Assembly (NCBI GenBank): GCA_024699325.1
Contig: JAILPS010000033.1
Span: 23,288-87,287 of the forward strand
DNA from: Lachnospiraceae bacterium
GTDB lineage: Bacteria > Bacillota > Clostridia > Lachnospirales > Lachnospiraceae
Length of the DNA: 64,000 bases
Direction of reading: 5' to 3'
The notes below the pieces were generated by a model. The model searched no databases and was not told the DNA's origin. It worked only from the letters and a program-made list of their open reading frames with translations. Shown here piece by piece: positions 17,858-26,873 of this stretch (the stretch's first letter is position 1; every line of letters begins with the position of its first letter). A program made the position numbers and the translations under genes.

Positions 17858-19849
17858 TTATTTGATCTTCTTGAGAGCACATGCAGTTCTGCTTGGAAGG
17901 TAGATTAAGAATCCATATCTTCCGTCGTCTAACTGCTCTGTGTGATATACATATTCCTCGGAAACTCTGTCCTGACCGCCGAATCTCTTCTCGTCAGTTG
18001 AGAGCACAACCTTGTAATCGCCGGCCTCCAACACAGGAATGAAGTAGCCTGTGAACGACTTGGTCGGATGGAAGTTGAATGCAAATGTGAGGTTGCCCCT
18101 CTCATAAACCATCACCTTGTCATCCTGATGAAGCCAGAGGTTGTGAGTGTCGCTTGTGAGAACCTTATACTTCTTGGACAGATCGAGCATAGCCTTATCG
18201 AATTCGTTCAGCCACTCGTACTTAAGGTTGTGATCCTCCACCAGATTCCACTGGCGTCTGCAGTAGTGATAGCTCCAGCCGTTGCCCTCTCTAGGGAAGT
18301 CAATCCACTCCGGATGGCCAAACTCGTTGCCCATGAAGTTTAAATATCCCTCGCCTGCAACAGAGTGGGTCACCCACCTGATCATTTTGTGAAGGGCGAT
18401 TCCTCTGTCGATAATCATGTTCTGGATGTCCTTGCTCATGGACCAGTACATCTCCTTATCGCACAGACGGAACATAACTGTCTTGTCGCCAACCAAAGCC
18501 TGGTCGTGGGACTCCACATAGCCGATAACCTTCTCCTTCGGTCTTCTGCCGCTAAGCTCGTACCACATTCTCCAGATATCCCAGTCGTCATCGCTGGTCT
18601 CGCTTAAGAACTTGATCCACATTGGCGGAGCGCCCATGCCGAGACGATAGTCAAAGCCAATACCGCCGTCCTTAATAGCGATACACATGCCAGGCATAGC
18701 GCTCATATCCTCCGCGATGGTCACAGCCTGAGGGTTAATCTCATGGATGAGCTCGTTGGCAAGCTGCAGATATGTGACTGCCTCTGTGTCCGTGTTCATG
18801 GAGAAATATTTGTCATAGTTGTCAAAATTCGTTCCCATGGCGTGGTCTAAGTACAGCATGCTGGTCACGCCGTCGAATCTGAAACCGTCGAAGTGATACT
18901 CCGTCATCCAGAACTTGAGGTTTGACAGAAGGAAGTGTAAAACCTCGTGCTTGCCGTAGTTAAAGCACTTGGTGTCCCACTCTCTGTGCTCGCCCCTAGG
19001 GCCTGAATGGAAGTACTGATAGTCCGTGCCGTCGAACATGTTGATGCCCTCTGCGGTATTCTTCGCGCAGTGGGAATGCACAACATCTAACAGCACTCTG
19101 ATGCCCATCTTGTGGGCTGTGTTAACTAACTTCTTGAGATCCTCAGGTCTGCCAAAACGGCTGGACGCCGCGAAGAAGTTGGTCACCTGATATCCAAATG
19201 AGGCGTAGTAAGGATGTTCCATGATAGCCATAATCTGGATGGTGTTATAGCCTAAATCCTTAATTCGTGGAAGCGTGTTCTTCGTAAACTCCTCGTAGCT
19301 GCCGATACCGTACTTATCCTGCGCCATGCCAATGTGGCATTCGTAGATAAGAGGTGGCTGCTCAGGCTTGAACTTGCCGTCTGTCCATCTGAACTTCTTC
19401 TCAGGATCATAGATAACTGCTCTCCAGTTGATGGTTCCCTCCTCCTGCACAACTCTCGTCGCGTAGGAAGGGATTCGTCTGAGCTCCTCGCCGTCATGTA
19501 TAACAACAGTCTGAACAGCGCATCCGTCGTAGAGCGTGTCCTCTCCGGGGATAAACACCTCCCAGTTGCCGTTGCCGACAGGATCCATCTTGTGAAGTCT
19601 TGCATCCCAGTCGCAGAACTCTCCTGTGAGATACATCTCCTGTGCGCCCGGCGCCCACTCTCTGTAGTACCAGCCGCCCGTTGTCTTATGAAATCCAAAA
19701 TAATCAGCGCCGCTTGAAAACTCGCTGACAGTCTTGCAGTTCTTGCCAAGAAGAGCCTCTCTGGTTCTCCTGTAATTATCCATACGAAGGTTTATATCCC
19801 CTTCAAAATTCTTGAGCATGTAATCATACTCTAAGATCTTGTATCCCAT
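17858..19849 (-). CDS. glgB: 1,4-alpha-glucan branching enzyme, eukaryote-like type
   Basis: The enzyme introduces alpha-1,6 branches into glycogen. The 663-residue protein has an N-terminal CBM48 region (YFGFHKTTGGWYYREWAPGA, about 48-67) and a GH13 catalytic barrel. The nucleophile Asp lies in DGFRFDGVTSMLYLDHA, the acid Glu in TIAEDMSAMPG and the third Asp in YVESHDQALVGDKT. These strings, and NEFGHPEWIDFPREGNG, look like eukaryotic branching enzymes (GH13 subfamily 8) rather than the usual bacterial GlgB (subfamily 9). The start has GGAGGGG upstream. It has its own promoter at 19886-19938. No other glycogen gene is in the window. Confidence 0.93.
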   Translation of the reverse strand: MGYKILEYDYMLKNFEGDINLRMDNYRRTREALLGKNCKTVSEFSSGADYFGFHKTTGGWYYREWAPGAQEMYLTGEFCDWDARLHKMDPVGNGNWEVFIPGEDTLYDGCAVQTVVIHDGEELRRIPSYATRVVQEEGTINWRAVIYDPEKKFRWTDGKFKPEQPPLIYECHIGMAQDKYGIGSYEEFTKNTLPRIKDLGYNTIQIMAIMEHPYYASFGYQVTNFFAASSRFGRPEDLKKLVNTAHKMGIRVLLDVVHSHCAKNTAEGINMFDGTDYQYFHSGPRGEHREWDTKCFNYGKHEVLHFLLSNLKFWMTEYHFDGFRFDGVTSMLYLDHAMGTNFDNYDKYFSMNTDTEAVTYLQLANELIHEINPQAVTIAEDMSAMPGMCIAIKDGGIGFDYRLGMGAPPMWIKFLSETSDDDWDIWRMWYELSGRRPKEKVIGYVESHDQALVGDKTVMFRLCDKEMYWSMSKDIQNMIIDRGIALHKMIRWVTHSVAGEGYLNFMGNEFGHPEWIDFPREGNGWSYHYCRRQWNLVEDHNLKYEWLNEFDKAMLDLSKKYKVLTSDTHNLWLHQDDKVMVYERGNLTFAFNFHPTKSFTGYFIPVLEAGDYKVVLSTDEKRFGGQDRVSEEYVYHTEQLDDGRYGFLIYLPSRTACALKKIK

Positions 19850-19885
19850 GCTTCCCCTCCAAATGTATTCTTAAAACATCACGTT

Positions 19886-19938
19886 ATTTTACCATTTATA
19901 CAGTATAATAGCAAGCCTAAACATTTTCTCAAACGTTT
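19886..19938 (-). promoter_or_regulatory. glgB promoter with AAACGTTT site upstream
   Basis: TTGCTA (19909-19914), 17-nt spacer, TAAAAT (19886-19891) on the minus strand. AAACGTTT at 19931-19938 lies about 17 nt upstream of -35 and touches the stop of the upstream gene. Confidence 0.5.
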
Positions 19939-20749
19939 AAGTAAGTGAAATTTTTTCATCAAACAGCAGCGCGATGCCGTCCTCGTCGTTGCTGGCAGTG
20001 ATATAATCCGCCGCGGCTCTTACATCCGGCAGAGCATTCTTCATGGCAACGCCAAGCCCTGCAGCCCTGATCATGCCTATGTCGTTGTAGCCGTCGCCGC
20101 AGGCAACCACCTCACTCATGGGGATGTTGCAGATTCCTGCAAGCCTCTTAAGACCCTCGCCCTTGTCAATTCCTGACGCCACAATCTCCATAAAATAAGG
20201 CGTCGAACGGTAGACATCACACGCCGGCGCAAGCGCCTCGCGAAGTATCGGCTCCTTAGTCGCCAGGTAATCGCCGTCTCCCACCGCGATAAACTTATAC
20301 ACGGGGAAATCTATGTATGACCTGAAGCTGTCAATCTTCTGTATTGGCATCTGGTTAATCTTCGCCTCAGCGATTATGTAGGGATTTTCCGGCTCCTCCA
20401 CCACGAGATGATCATTCTCATGGGTCAGAAGCGGCATTTTGTGCTCCTCGCACAGGTCAAATATGGCGCTTAAGCTTCCCGAGGGAACAGGAAGAGTGTA
20501 GACCTCCTCCTTCGTTCTCCAGTTTATGATTCTCGCCCCGTTAAATGCTAAAACGTAGCCGCCGTATTTATCAAGCTTCAGTTCATCCGCAAGCTTACTC
20601 ATGCCGATAACAGTTCTTCCGCTTGCAAGGACTATTATCATACCCTTCTCCTGGGCCTCCATAAGCCTGGCATATGTCTTGGGACTGATGACCTTCTCGG
20701 ATGTTGTCAGAGTGTCATCTAAGTCCATGGCAATCATTTTATAATTCAT
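19937..20749 (-). CDS. Cof-type HAD-IIB sugar phosphatase
   Basis: A 270-residue haloacid-dehalogenase phosphatase. Motif I is MDLDDTLTTSEK (Asp9 nucleophile, Asp11 acid), motif II is VLASGRT, and motif III/IV is VVACGDGYNDIGMIRAAGLG near the C terminus; a type IIB cap lies between. Family members dephosphorylate sugar phosphates or flavin and pyridoxal phosphates. It lies 10 nt after manA with AGGTGA bridging the gap, so it is co-transcribed and may act on hexose phosphates, but the substrate is not shown by sequence. Confidence 0.88.
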   Translation of the reverse strand: MNYKMIAMDLDDTLTTSEKVISPKTYARLMEAQEKGMIIVLASGRTVIGMSKLADELKLDKYGGYVLAFNGARIINWRTKEEVYTLPVPSGSLSAIFDLCEEHKMPLLTHENDHLVVEEPENPYIIAEAKINQMPIQKIDSFRSYIDFPVYKFIAVGDGDYLATKEPILREALAPACDVYRSTPYFMEIVASGIDKGEGLKRLAGICNIPMSEVVACGDGYNDIGMIRAAGLGVAMKNALPDVRAAADYITASNDEDGIALLFDEKISLT

Positions 20750-20759
20750 GTCTCACCTA

Positions 20760-21698
20760 TTACCTGGGAACATCTGAGGATATGATGAACATATTGCCCT
20801 CAAGTGTGTAATCTCCGTAGCCTGCAGGGATGATGAAGTGGTCACCCTTCTTAACTGCCACGCCGTCAACCGTTCCCTCTCCGTCAAGAATGCTCACATT
20901 GACAAATGGCTTATCGTTTTTGATGGTAGCCCTGCCGTTTACACATGTCTTATATACGCTGTAGAACGGACATGTGACTAACTTCGTGATGGTTGCGTCC
21001 CCAACCTTGGTCTCCTCGCCGTCAGCAGTCACAGGCACAAATGGAGCCTTGATAACATCGATGGACTTATCAATGTGGAGCTCTCTGGGCTTGCCGTTCT
21101 GAAGTCTGTCGTAGTCGTATAATCTGTATGTGACATCGCTGCTCTGCTGTGTCTCAAGAATAAGAGTTCCTGTTCTGATGGCGTGAACGGTACCCGGATT
21201 AATCTGGAAGAAGTCGCCCTTGTGCACAGGCAGAACTCTGATGAATTCGTCCCACTTGCCGTCTCTTATCATCTCCTCCACCTCTTCGTGGTTCTTAGCG
21301 TTGTGGCCAACGATAATGTCAGCGCCCGGATCGCAGTCTAAGATATACCAGCACTCAGTCTTTCCAAGTGAGCCGTTCTCGTTGACTGCGGCATATGCGT
21401 CATCAGGGTGAACCTGGATGCTAAGATCTGCCTTCGCGTCGATGATCTTGATAAGAAGAGGAAACTCCTTGCCCTCTATGCCTCCAAACAGTTCTCTGTG
21501 CTTATCCCACAGCTCTGACAGCTTCCACCCCGCATAGGTTCCGCTGGCAACTGTGCCTGTGCCGTTTGGATGTGCACTGATTGCCCAGCACTCCCCTGTA
21601 TGGTCGCTTGGAATGTCATAACCGTAATCCTTCTTTAAGCGGTCGCCGCCCCAGATTGTCTCCTTAAAAACAGGATTCATAAACAACAACTCTCTCAT
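20760..21698 (-). CDS. manA: Mannose-6-phosphate isomerase, class I
   Basis: ManA interconverts mannose-6-phosphate and fructose-6-phosphate. The 312-residue, Firmicutes-length protein shows the cupin zinc ligands: IQVHPDDAYA (His), GKTECWYILD (Glu) and the later NPGTVHAIRTG (His). The N terminus PVFKETIWGGDRLKKDYGYD is typical. Start at 21698: AAAGGA lies at a workable distance, whereas the ATG four codons upstream overlaps it. First gene of an operon with the Cof-type phosphatase. Confidence 0.94.
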   Translation of the reverse strand: MRELLFMNPVFKETIWGGDRLKKDYGYDIPSDHTGECWAISAHPNGTGTVASGTYAGWKLSELWDKHRELFGGIEGKEFPLLIKIIDAKADLSIQVHPDDAYAAVNENGSLGKTECWYILDCDPGADIIVGHNAKNHEEVEEMIRDGKWDEFIRVLPVHKGDFFQINPGTVHAIRTGTLILETQQSSDVTYRLYDYDRLQNGKPRELHIDKSIDVIKAPFVPVTADGEETKVGDATITKLVTCPFYSVYKTCVNGRATIKNDKPFVNVSILDGEGTVDGVAVKKGDHFIIPAGYGDYTLEGNMFIISSDVPR

Positions 21699-21746
21699 AT
21701 CTAGTTCCATCCTTTAAATTTAGTTTTAGTTAAAACACCTCGGTTA

Positions 21747-21775
21747 AGTATAATGTATTTACAACCCTTTTTCAA
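21747..21775 (-). promoter_or_regulatory. Promoter of manA operon
   Basis: TTGAAA (21770-21775), exactly 17 nt, TATACT (21747-21752) on the minus strand, about 50 nt before the start codon. Confidence 0.7.
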
Positions 21776-21788
21776 CACAAAAATATGC

Positions 21789-21806
21789 CCCCGGAGTATT
21801 CCGGGG
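21789..21806 (-). terminator. Terminator of the Gld-type ABC operon
   Basis: CCCCGGA (21789-21795) pairs with TCCGGGG (21800-21806); the minus strand continues GCATATTTTTG. Confidence 0.8.
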
Positions 21807-21855
21807 ACATATAAATGTCAAAAATCAGCTGCCAGGTGATTGTCCGCCGCCCATT

Positions 21856-23322
21856 CTACTTGAGATAGGCCTCGATATTGCTTATCAGAGTGTTAAACTC
21901 CTGCCTGGTTATAACATACTTGGTGTTGCCGTTTAATGTGACCTGATAGTAGGTGCCGTCAAACACGCTAAATTCGTAGGTTATCTCTGGAAGTGTCTCA
22001 TAGTTTGTCCAGTAGGTGCATCTGTATACAACCTCTGAGTCTTCCTTAGCCTCCCCGTCCGCGAGAATGTGGTCCGCTGTAGGTCTTATAATATTTGCGA
22101 AGAGTTTTCTGGTCTCCGTCTCGTCAGTGGCCACTCCGTTTACATAGCAGTCATAGGTGGTAGTTACGGTTCCGTCCTCTGCCGTGGCAGTGCCCTGTGT
22201 AACCTCAATATTAAGGCTCTTGTCGCCGTATGTGACGTCGATACCTGTGATACCGTCGAAGTTGCAAAGGGCAAATCCCAGGCTCATGAGGTAATCTGAG
22301 AGAATATTTTCTGTAAATACGGTGAAGCTGTCCGCCTTCATGGTGTAGACATTGTCATCGCCCTCAAGCATCACATATCTTGAGCTCTCATCCTCGCTTA
22401 AGCCGCCAATTAAGAGCTTTACAACAGTTTCAGTAACATTGCCGTCAGAATCTGTGGTCTTGGAGGTGACCTCAAGAGTTGCCACATCTGCGTCAAGACC
22501 ATATGCGCTTAAGTCCTCAGGTGCAAATGCTGCAACACCTGAGTAGCTTAGACCCTCGATAGCGTTTAGAAGTTCCACAATGCTGTTATAGTTGCAGGCC
22601 ATATATCTGCCGTACATAGGATAATACCAAACTGTGGTTCCTATGGCGTCCGCAATGGTTAAGTCAGCAGGCTCGTTATAGAGCGTGATGCTCTGGTCCT
22701 CGTCCTTGTAAGAGATAACAGTCATGTTCTCCTGTGCAAGCGCAGGAAATGCCTCGTAGTCCACCATGGAATACACATCGAAGCTCATCTTATCTATAGG
22801 AGTCACGTCCGTGGTGATAACCCTGTTGTCGCCCTCCACATACGCATATCTGTAGGATTTGCTGGTCATGGTCTCCATTCCATAGTAAATGGTGAGAGTT
22901 TTGCCTGAGGCGTCCTTCACAGTCACCGTGTAGGAAGGATTGTCAAGACCATAGTTTGCCTTATTGTCAAGCCCCTCCTCGATAACCTGGTTGACAAGTG
23001 ATGATGTCACAGCTGCCGCAAGAGTTGATATGGCTGACTGCGTTATGCCAAGGGAGGTATCCCCTGCATAGACCCAGTTTTCCTCAGTGCTGCCTCTTAA
23101 AAATGTCATGCTCTGTGACGTGTCGCTATAGGTAATCTCCACAAGGTCTGAGTTTACCATGTCTGTGATGTTCTCAAGAGATACAGACTGTGTGGTCTCC
23201 TGCTCATCCTCTCCCTGTGGGTTCTTCTTGAGCATAATTAGCGCCGCTATAAGAGCAATAAATACGAGAAGTAATATGACGAGAGTTACAATCTTCTTAT
23301 TCTTCTTTTTCCTACCCGCCAT
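21856..23322 (-). CDS. DUF4340 domain protein of the Gld-type ABC system
   Basis: A 488-residue protein with one N-terminal membrane helix after a basic start (KKKNKKIVTLVILLLVFIAL) and a large extracytoplasmic beta-rich part with repeated DUF4340-type units (for example YGLDNPSYTVTVKDASGKTL, about 127-146, and a second LSAYGLDADVATLEV copy near 268-282). It is the last gene of a four-gene operon, 1 nt after the GldG-like gene, with GGAGAAGG as ribosome site. Such proteins accompany GldG-type subunits; they may work as a periplasm-facing partner, but the cargo is unknown. Confidence 0.82.
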   Translation of the reverse strand: MAGRKKKNKKIVTLVILLLVFIALIAALIMLKKNPQGEDEQETTQSVSLENITDMVNSDLVEITYSDTSQSMTFLRGSTEENWVYAGDTSLGITQSAISTLAAAVTSSLVNQVIEEGLDNKANYGLDNPSYTVTVKDASGKTLTIYYGMETMTSKSYRYAYVEGDNRVITTDVTPIDKMSFDVYSMVDYEAFPALAQENMTVISYKDEDQSITLYNEPADLTIADAIGTTVWYYPMYGRYMACNYNSIVELLNAIEGLSYSGVAAFAPEDLSAYGLDADVATLEVTSKTTDSDGNVTETVVKLLIGGLSEDESSRYVMLEGDDNVYTMKADSFTVFTENILSDYLMSLGFALCNFDGITGIDVTYGDKSLNIEVTQGTATAEDGTVTTTYDCYVNGVATDETETRKLFANIIRPTADHILADGEAKEDSEVVYRCTYWTNYETLPEITYEFSVFDGTYYQVTLNGNTKYVITRQEFNTLISNIEAYLK

Positions 23323-23323
23323 C

Positions 23324-24802
23324 TTACCTTCTCCTTCTAATCCATATTACAAAGCCGGTCACCAAAACAGCCAACGGAATAGCAATAACAAACACTATAA
23401 GTCCTGAGAAGAACTCCGCTGATGTGGTGTCAACATTGTAGCTAAGTGATGATGATTTAGCCGGAATGCTGATGGAATATGTAAGCTTGCTCAGGTAGTT
23501 CACAGAGCTGAGGAATAAGTCTGCGTTGGCGAATGGATAGTTGCCGTTAACGTAGGTATCCTTGATTATGTCATACGCTGAATAGAGAATAATCTGTCCC
23601 TCTCCCTCGTTAGACTGGTCTGTAATCACCACGCCCAAATCAAATGGTCCGTCGACATCTGAATCAATTCTGTCCTCGTAAGGTGTGCTTGAGAGGTCCG
23701 TTCTAAACCATGAGCCGTTACTTGTTGTCAAGAAGCTCTCGATTTTAAGAGTGTTTCTCATGTTTTCAACCTGAAGTATTGGCTGGGCATATGTTGTGAG
23801 CACCGCATGTTTTGTGTCCATGGAGCTTACAATCGAATGTGAGCTTGTAAGAGGCTCATAGAGCTGCCATACAACCTGCTGATAGTTGTAACCTGCACTC
23901 TCAAAAACGAAGCCGTCAGATGGTATGGTCACACCATAATATGCCAGGAACTCGCTGTAATTAGGCATATCCTTCTGCTTGTTTGAATAGTTGATGATTA
24001 TGCATTTGCCGCCGTATGCCACATAGTTTTCAAGGATGGAAACCTCATCCTCTGTGAAATCCGATGAAGGACATATAATGGCGATAATATCAGCATCCTC
24101 AGGAACAGCGCCCGCGCTTATAAGGTTTAATTCCTTCACAGTATAGTTGTTGTCACTTAAGAGGGACTGGATGCCTGTTGCCAGTGTCCACTCACTGTGT
24201 CCCGTCAATGTGTACATAACAGGCAAATCGTCAGTTGTGACATAGACGATAGCGCTTGTCACTTCCTTCTCACCACAGTAGTTGGTGGCAAGATATGAAG
24301 AATCCCCATAGTACTGGTAGTAAAGCATGGCATAGTCGCCGTAAACATAAGAGTCAATGTCCGAATACGGTATGAATTTGCTTCTCTTATCGCTCACAAC
24401 CAATAGATTGGTGCCTGATAAATCCACCTCGTCTGAATTTAAATTATACTTTGTGAGGAGCACAGGGTTTGTGTTGGGGTCGACTTGCTCCACCTTCACA
24501 TGGGAGCTTAAATCCACGTATTTGTCAAGCATTTGCATGAGGGTTTTGTTTTCAGAGCCCTCTGCTGCAATCACATATATCGTCACGTCCTCCTTAAGTG
24601 CGCCCACTAATTCCTCGGTGGTCTCGCCTATGGAGTAGAGCTTGACGCTTGTCATATCAACATTAGTTACAGCTGAGGGAAGTCCCGCAACCAAAACATT
24701 AATCACCACGATGATGGCTATAACCACCGCTGTTAAAACAACTGAATATGTTCCATAACGGAAGGAGTTGCCGCCGAATGCCTTCTTAATCTTGTCTTTC
24801 AT
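23324..24802 (-). CDS. GldG-like ABC auxiliary subunit
   Basis: This 492-residue protein has an N-terminal helix (about 20-40), a large extracellular domain of the ABC-type auxiliary (GldG) kind and a C-terminal helix (about 465-485). Typical strings are VTNVDMTSVKLYSIGETTEE and LVVSDKRSKFIPYSDIDSY, then the Rossmann-like IIAIICPSSDFTEDEVSILENYV segment. It lies between the permease (10-nt gap) and the DUF4340 gene. In gliding Bacteroidetes this family serves motility; in Firmicutes it is a general ABC component of unknown substrate. Confidence 0.83.
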   Translation of the reverse strand: MKDKIKKAFGGNSFRYGTYSVVLTAVVIAIIVVINVLVAGLPSAVTNVDMTSVKLYSIGETTEELVGALKEDVTIYVIAAEGSENKTLMQMLDKYVDLSSHVKVEQVDPNTNPVLLTKYNLNSDEVDLSGTNLLVVSDKRSKFIPYSDIDSYVYGDYAMLYYQYYGDSSYLATNYCGEKEVTSAIVYVTTDDLPVMYTLTGHSEWTLATGIQSLLSDNNYTVKELNLISAGAVPEDADIIAIICPSSDFTEDEVSILENYVAYGGKCIIINYSNKQKDMPNYSEFLAYYGVTIPSDGFVFESAGYNYQQVVWQLYEPLTSSHSIVSSMDTKHAVLTTYAQPILQVENMRNTLKIESFLTTSNGSWFRTDLSSTPYEDRIDSDVDGPFDLGVVITDQSNEGEGQIILYSAYDIIKDTYVNGNYPFANADLFLSSVNYLSKLTYSISIPAKSSSLSYNVDTTSAEFFSGLIVFVIAIPLAVLVTGFVIWIRRRR

Positions 24803-24812
24803 CGCACACCTC

Positions 24813-25676
24813 CTAAATCCATCTTCTCTTCTGAACAGACTGAACAGTCAGGAACACGAAGAGAATTGAAACACTTAAAAACATAACTATGCCCTTCAGG
24901 TCAAATACTCCTGCAGCATAGTAGGATATTCCGTTAGAGAAGGTCACTATGTTCAACATTTTAGAAAAAGCGCCTGCAAACACATCACCCTTAATGAAAT
25001 AGAGACCCCAGATGACAATCATCGAAACTATGAAAATACACGTGGAAGCGTATGCATTTCTGATTGTGCTGTTTACTATGAGCACCAATATAAACGCGAG
25101 AATGCTAAAAAGCACAGCATTTACAAGAGTGCTGTCTGAAATATAGCTTGAAAACATTGGAATCAGCATCATGAGGAATATCGTCAAAAAGCATGTGATT
25201 GCCGCGATAATCTGGCTCTCTGTGAGAGATGATATGAACAGTCCAATGGCGATATATGCAGCTCCCATAAGAAAGAACGCCAGAATGGTGGTGTAATCTA
25301 TAAGGTAGCTGTGATATGTCTTAAATCCCAGAATTATAGGGAAAATGCATGAATACAAAACAGGGATTGCAAACACTGTAAGTGTCGCAAAATATTTGCC
25401 GAGAACAATCTGTGTGGTGTTTACCGCAGATGTTAAGAGCACCTGGTCTGTCTTGGCCTTCTTATCCTCTGACATGCTCTTCATGGTAAGTATCGGCACG
25501 ATGATGATCAGATAGGAGGCAACGCCCGTAAGCGCTCTGGCAAAATACGGATAGCCTGAGCCTAAGTTGTAGATCCAGAAGTGAAAACCTATGAAAACCA
25601 TGAGGGCTGCTACTACAACAGGACCTATCATGCCTGTAAAATATGACTTTAACTCACGAAAATATATCGCTGACAT
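24813..25676 (-). CDS. ABC-2 type permease, GldF-like
   Basis: A 287-residue membrane protein with six helices and no signal peptide. It begins with a short cytoplasmic AIYFRELKSYFTGMIG, a pattern typical of ABC-2 permeases, and has the conserved LTMKSMSEDKKAKTDQVLLT loop near residue 60-80. It lies 2 nt after the ATPase gene. It should form the membrane channel of the four-gene Gld-type system. Confidence 0.87.
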   Translation of the reverse strand: MSAIYFRELKSYFTGMIGPVVVAALMVFIGFHFWIYNLGSGYPYFARALTGVASYLIIIVPILTMKSMSEDKKAKTDQVLLTSAVNTTQIVLGKYFATLTVFAIPVLYSCIFPIILGFKTYHSYLIDYTTILAFFLMGAAYIAIGLFISSLTESQIIAAITCFLTIFLMMLIPMFSSYISDSTLVNAVLFSILAFILVLIVNSTIRNAYASTCIFIVSMIVIWGLYFIKGDVFAGAFSKMLNIVTFSNGISYYAAGVFDLKGIVMFLSVSILFVFLTVQSVQKRRWI

Positions 25677-25678
25677 GA

Positions 25679-26716
25679 CTATGCCTCACCTCCCTCGTCA
25701 AATTCATCGTCTTTAACCGTTTCATAGGAGCTGAATCTGTCGACCATCTCCTTCTCCTCTCGTCTGATGGCTTCCTCCTCCTCTCGGGCTGTGAGCTCCA
25801 GGAAGATGTCCTCCAAGCTGGGGTCAGAGGATTTAAGCTCCAGAATAGGAAGTCCGTCCTCTGCAAATGCATTAAATATATCCTCGCGGATATCCTTATT
25901 GTCCCTGGTGTTTAATGTGACATCTATGCAGTCGTTTTCCACAAATGAAGGTGTGGTTCTGACATTGATAGCGTCCTCGATTCTGTTGAGGGTTGATGTC
26001 ACATCCCCAAGATTGCCTCTGACCTTAAGGGTTAACTCCTTGTCTGAGGCGTATTTATTAATAAGGTTTGCAGGTGTGTCGCTTGCAATCAGGTGACCTC
26101 TCGCGATGATTATGATGTAATCGCAGACCGCGCTTATCTCCTGGAAAATGTGTGAGCTAAGAATTACAGTGTGCTTCTTGCCGAGGCTTCTTATGAGGTC
26201 TCTGATCTCTATAATCTGTCTCGGGTCAAGTCCCACAGTAGGCTCGTCAAGTATTATGATTTCAGGCTTGGCAATAATCGCCTGGGCTAAGCCAACTCTC
26301 TGCTTGTAGCCCTTGCTGAGGCTGCTTATAAGTCTGTTCTGATACTCTGTGATGCCTGTGACCTGCATGACCTCCTCGATGGCAGCCTTCCTCTCGCTCC
26401 TCTTGATATGCTTAAGACCAGCCACAAATTTCAGATATTCATAGACCTTCATATCGTTGTAAAGAGGTGGCATCTCTGGCAGGTAACCCATGCACGCCTT
26501 CGCCTCCTCCGGCTCATCCATAATATTATGGTCGTTGATGATTATCTCTCCGCTCGTCGGTGCTATGTAGCCGGTCATGATATTCATGGTTGTGGATTTG
26601 CCGGCACCGTTAGGTCCGAGAAAACCGTAGACTCTTCCGGGCTCAAGTGTGAAACTTATGTCATCTACCGCGAGATGGTTTCCATACATCTTGACCAAAT
26701 TCTTAACTTCAATCAC
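25679..26716 (-). CDS. ABC transporter ATPase, GldA/NosF-like
   Basis: A 345-residue ATPase with Walker A FLGPNGAGKST (about 33-43), signature LSKGYKQRVGLAQA and Walker B IIILDEPTVGLDPRQ. After about residue 225 comes an extra C-terminal domain, and the last 45 residues are highly charged (EEEEAIRREEKEMV), longer than in minimal family members. It starts at GTG after AGGAGG. It is the first gene of the operon ATPase-permease-GldG-DUF4340. Confidence 0.88.
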   Translation of the reverse strand: MIEVKNLVKMYGNHLAVDDISFTLEPGRVYGFLGPNGAGKSTTMNIMTGYIAPTSGEIIINDHNIMDEPEEAKACMGYLPEMPPLYNDMKVYEYLKFVAGLKHIKRSERKAAIEEVMQVTGITEYQNRLISSLSKGYKQRVGLAQAIIAKPEIIILDEPTVGLDPRQIIEIRDLIRSLGKKHTVILSSHIFQEISAVCDYIIIIARGHLIASDTPANLINKYASDKELTLKVRGNLGDVTSTLNRIEDAINVRTTPSFVENDCIDVTLNTRDNKDIREDIFNAFAEDGLPILELKSSDPSLEDIFLELTAREEEEAIRREEKEMVDRFSSYETVKDDEFDEGGEA

Positions 26717-26771
26717 GATTTTTCCTCCTATACTTTACTTAAATCAAAATTCAAGCAATATAATCATTATT

Positions 26772-26800
26772 ATAATACACACTCATACAATAATGGTCAA
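26772..26800 (-). promoter_or_regulatory. Promoter of the Gld-type ABC operon
   Basis: TTGACC (26795-26800), 17 nt, TATTAT (26772-26777) on the minus strand. Confidence 0.65.
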
Positions 26801-26846
26801 AAATTGTGTATTTTTTGTGAAAAATCATTCACAATTATGTCAAATA

Positions 26847-26868
26847 AGGGCGCTCCTATGAGCGCCCT
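26847..26868 (-). terminator. Terminator after metI
   Basis: Perfect 9-bp stem AGGGCGCTC/GAGCGCCCT with a 4-nt loop, 5 nt past the metI stop; the T-rich tail is short (TTATTT). Confidence 0.75.
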
Positions 26869-26873
26869 AGAAA

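Noticed and set aside
21837..21866. A tiny frame coding MGGGQSPGS just after the DUF4340 gene
   Set aside because: Nine codons, overlapping the end of the upstream stop codon, and no ribosome site; more likely chance before the terminator.
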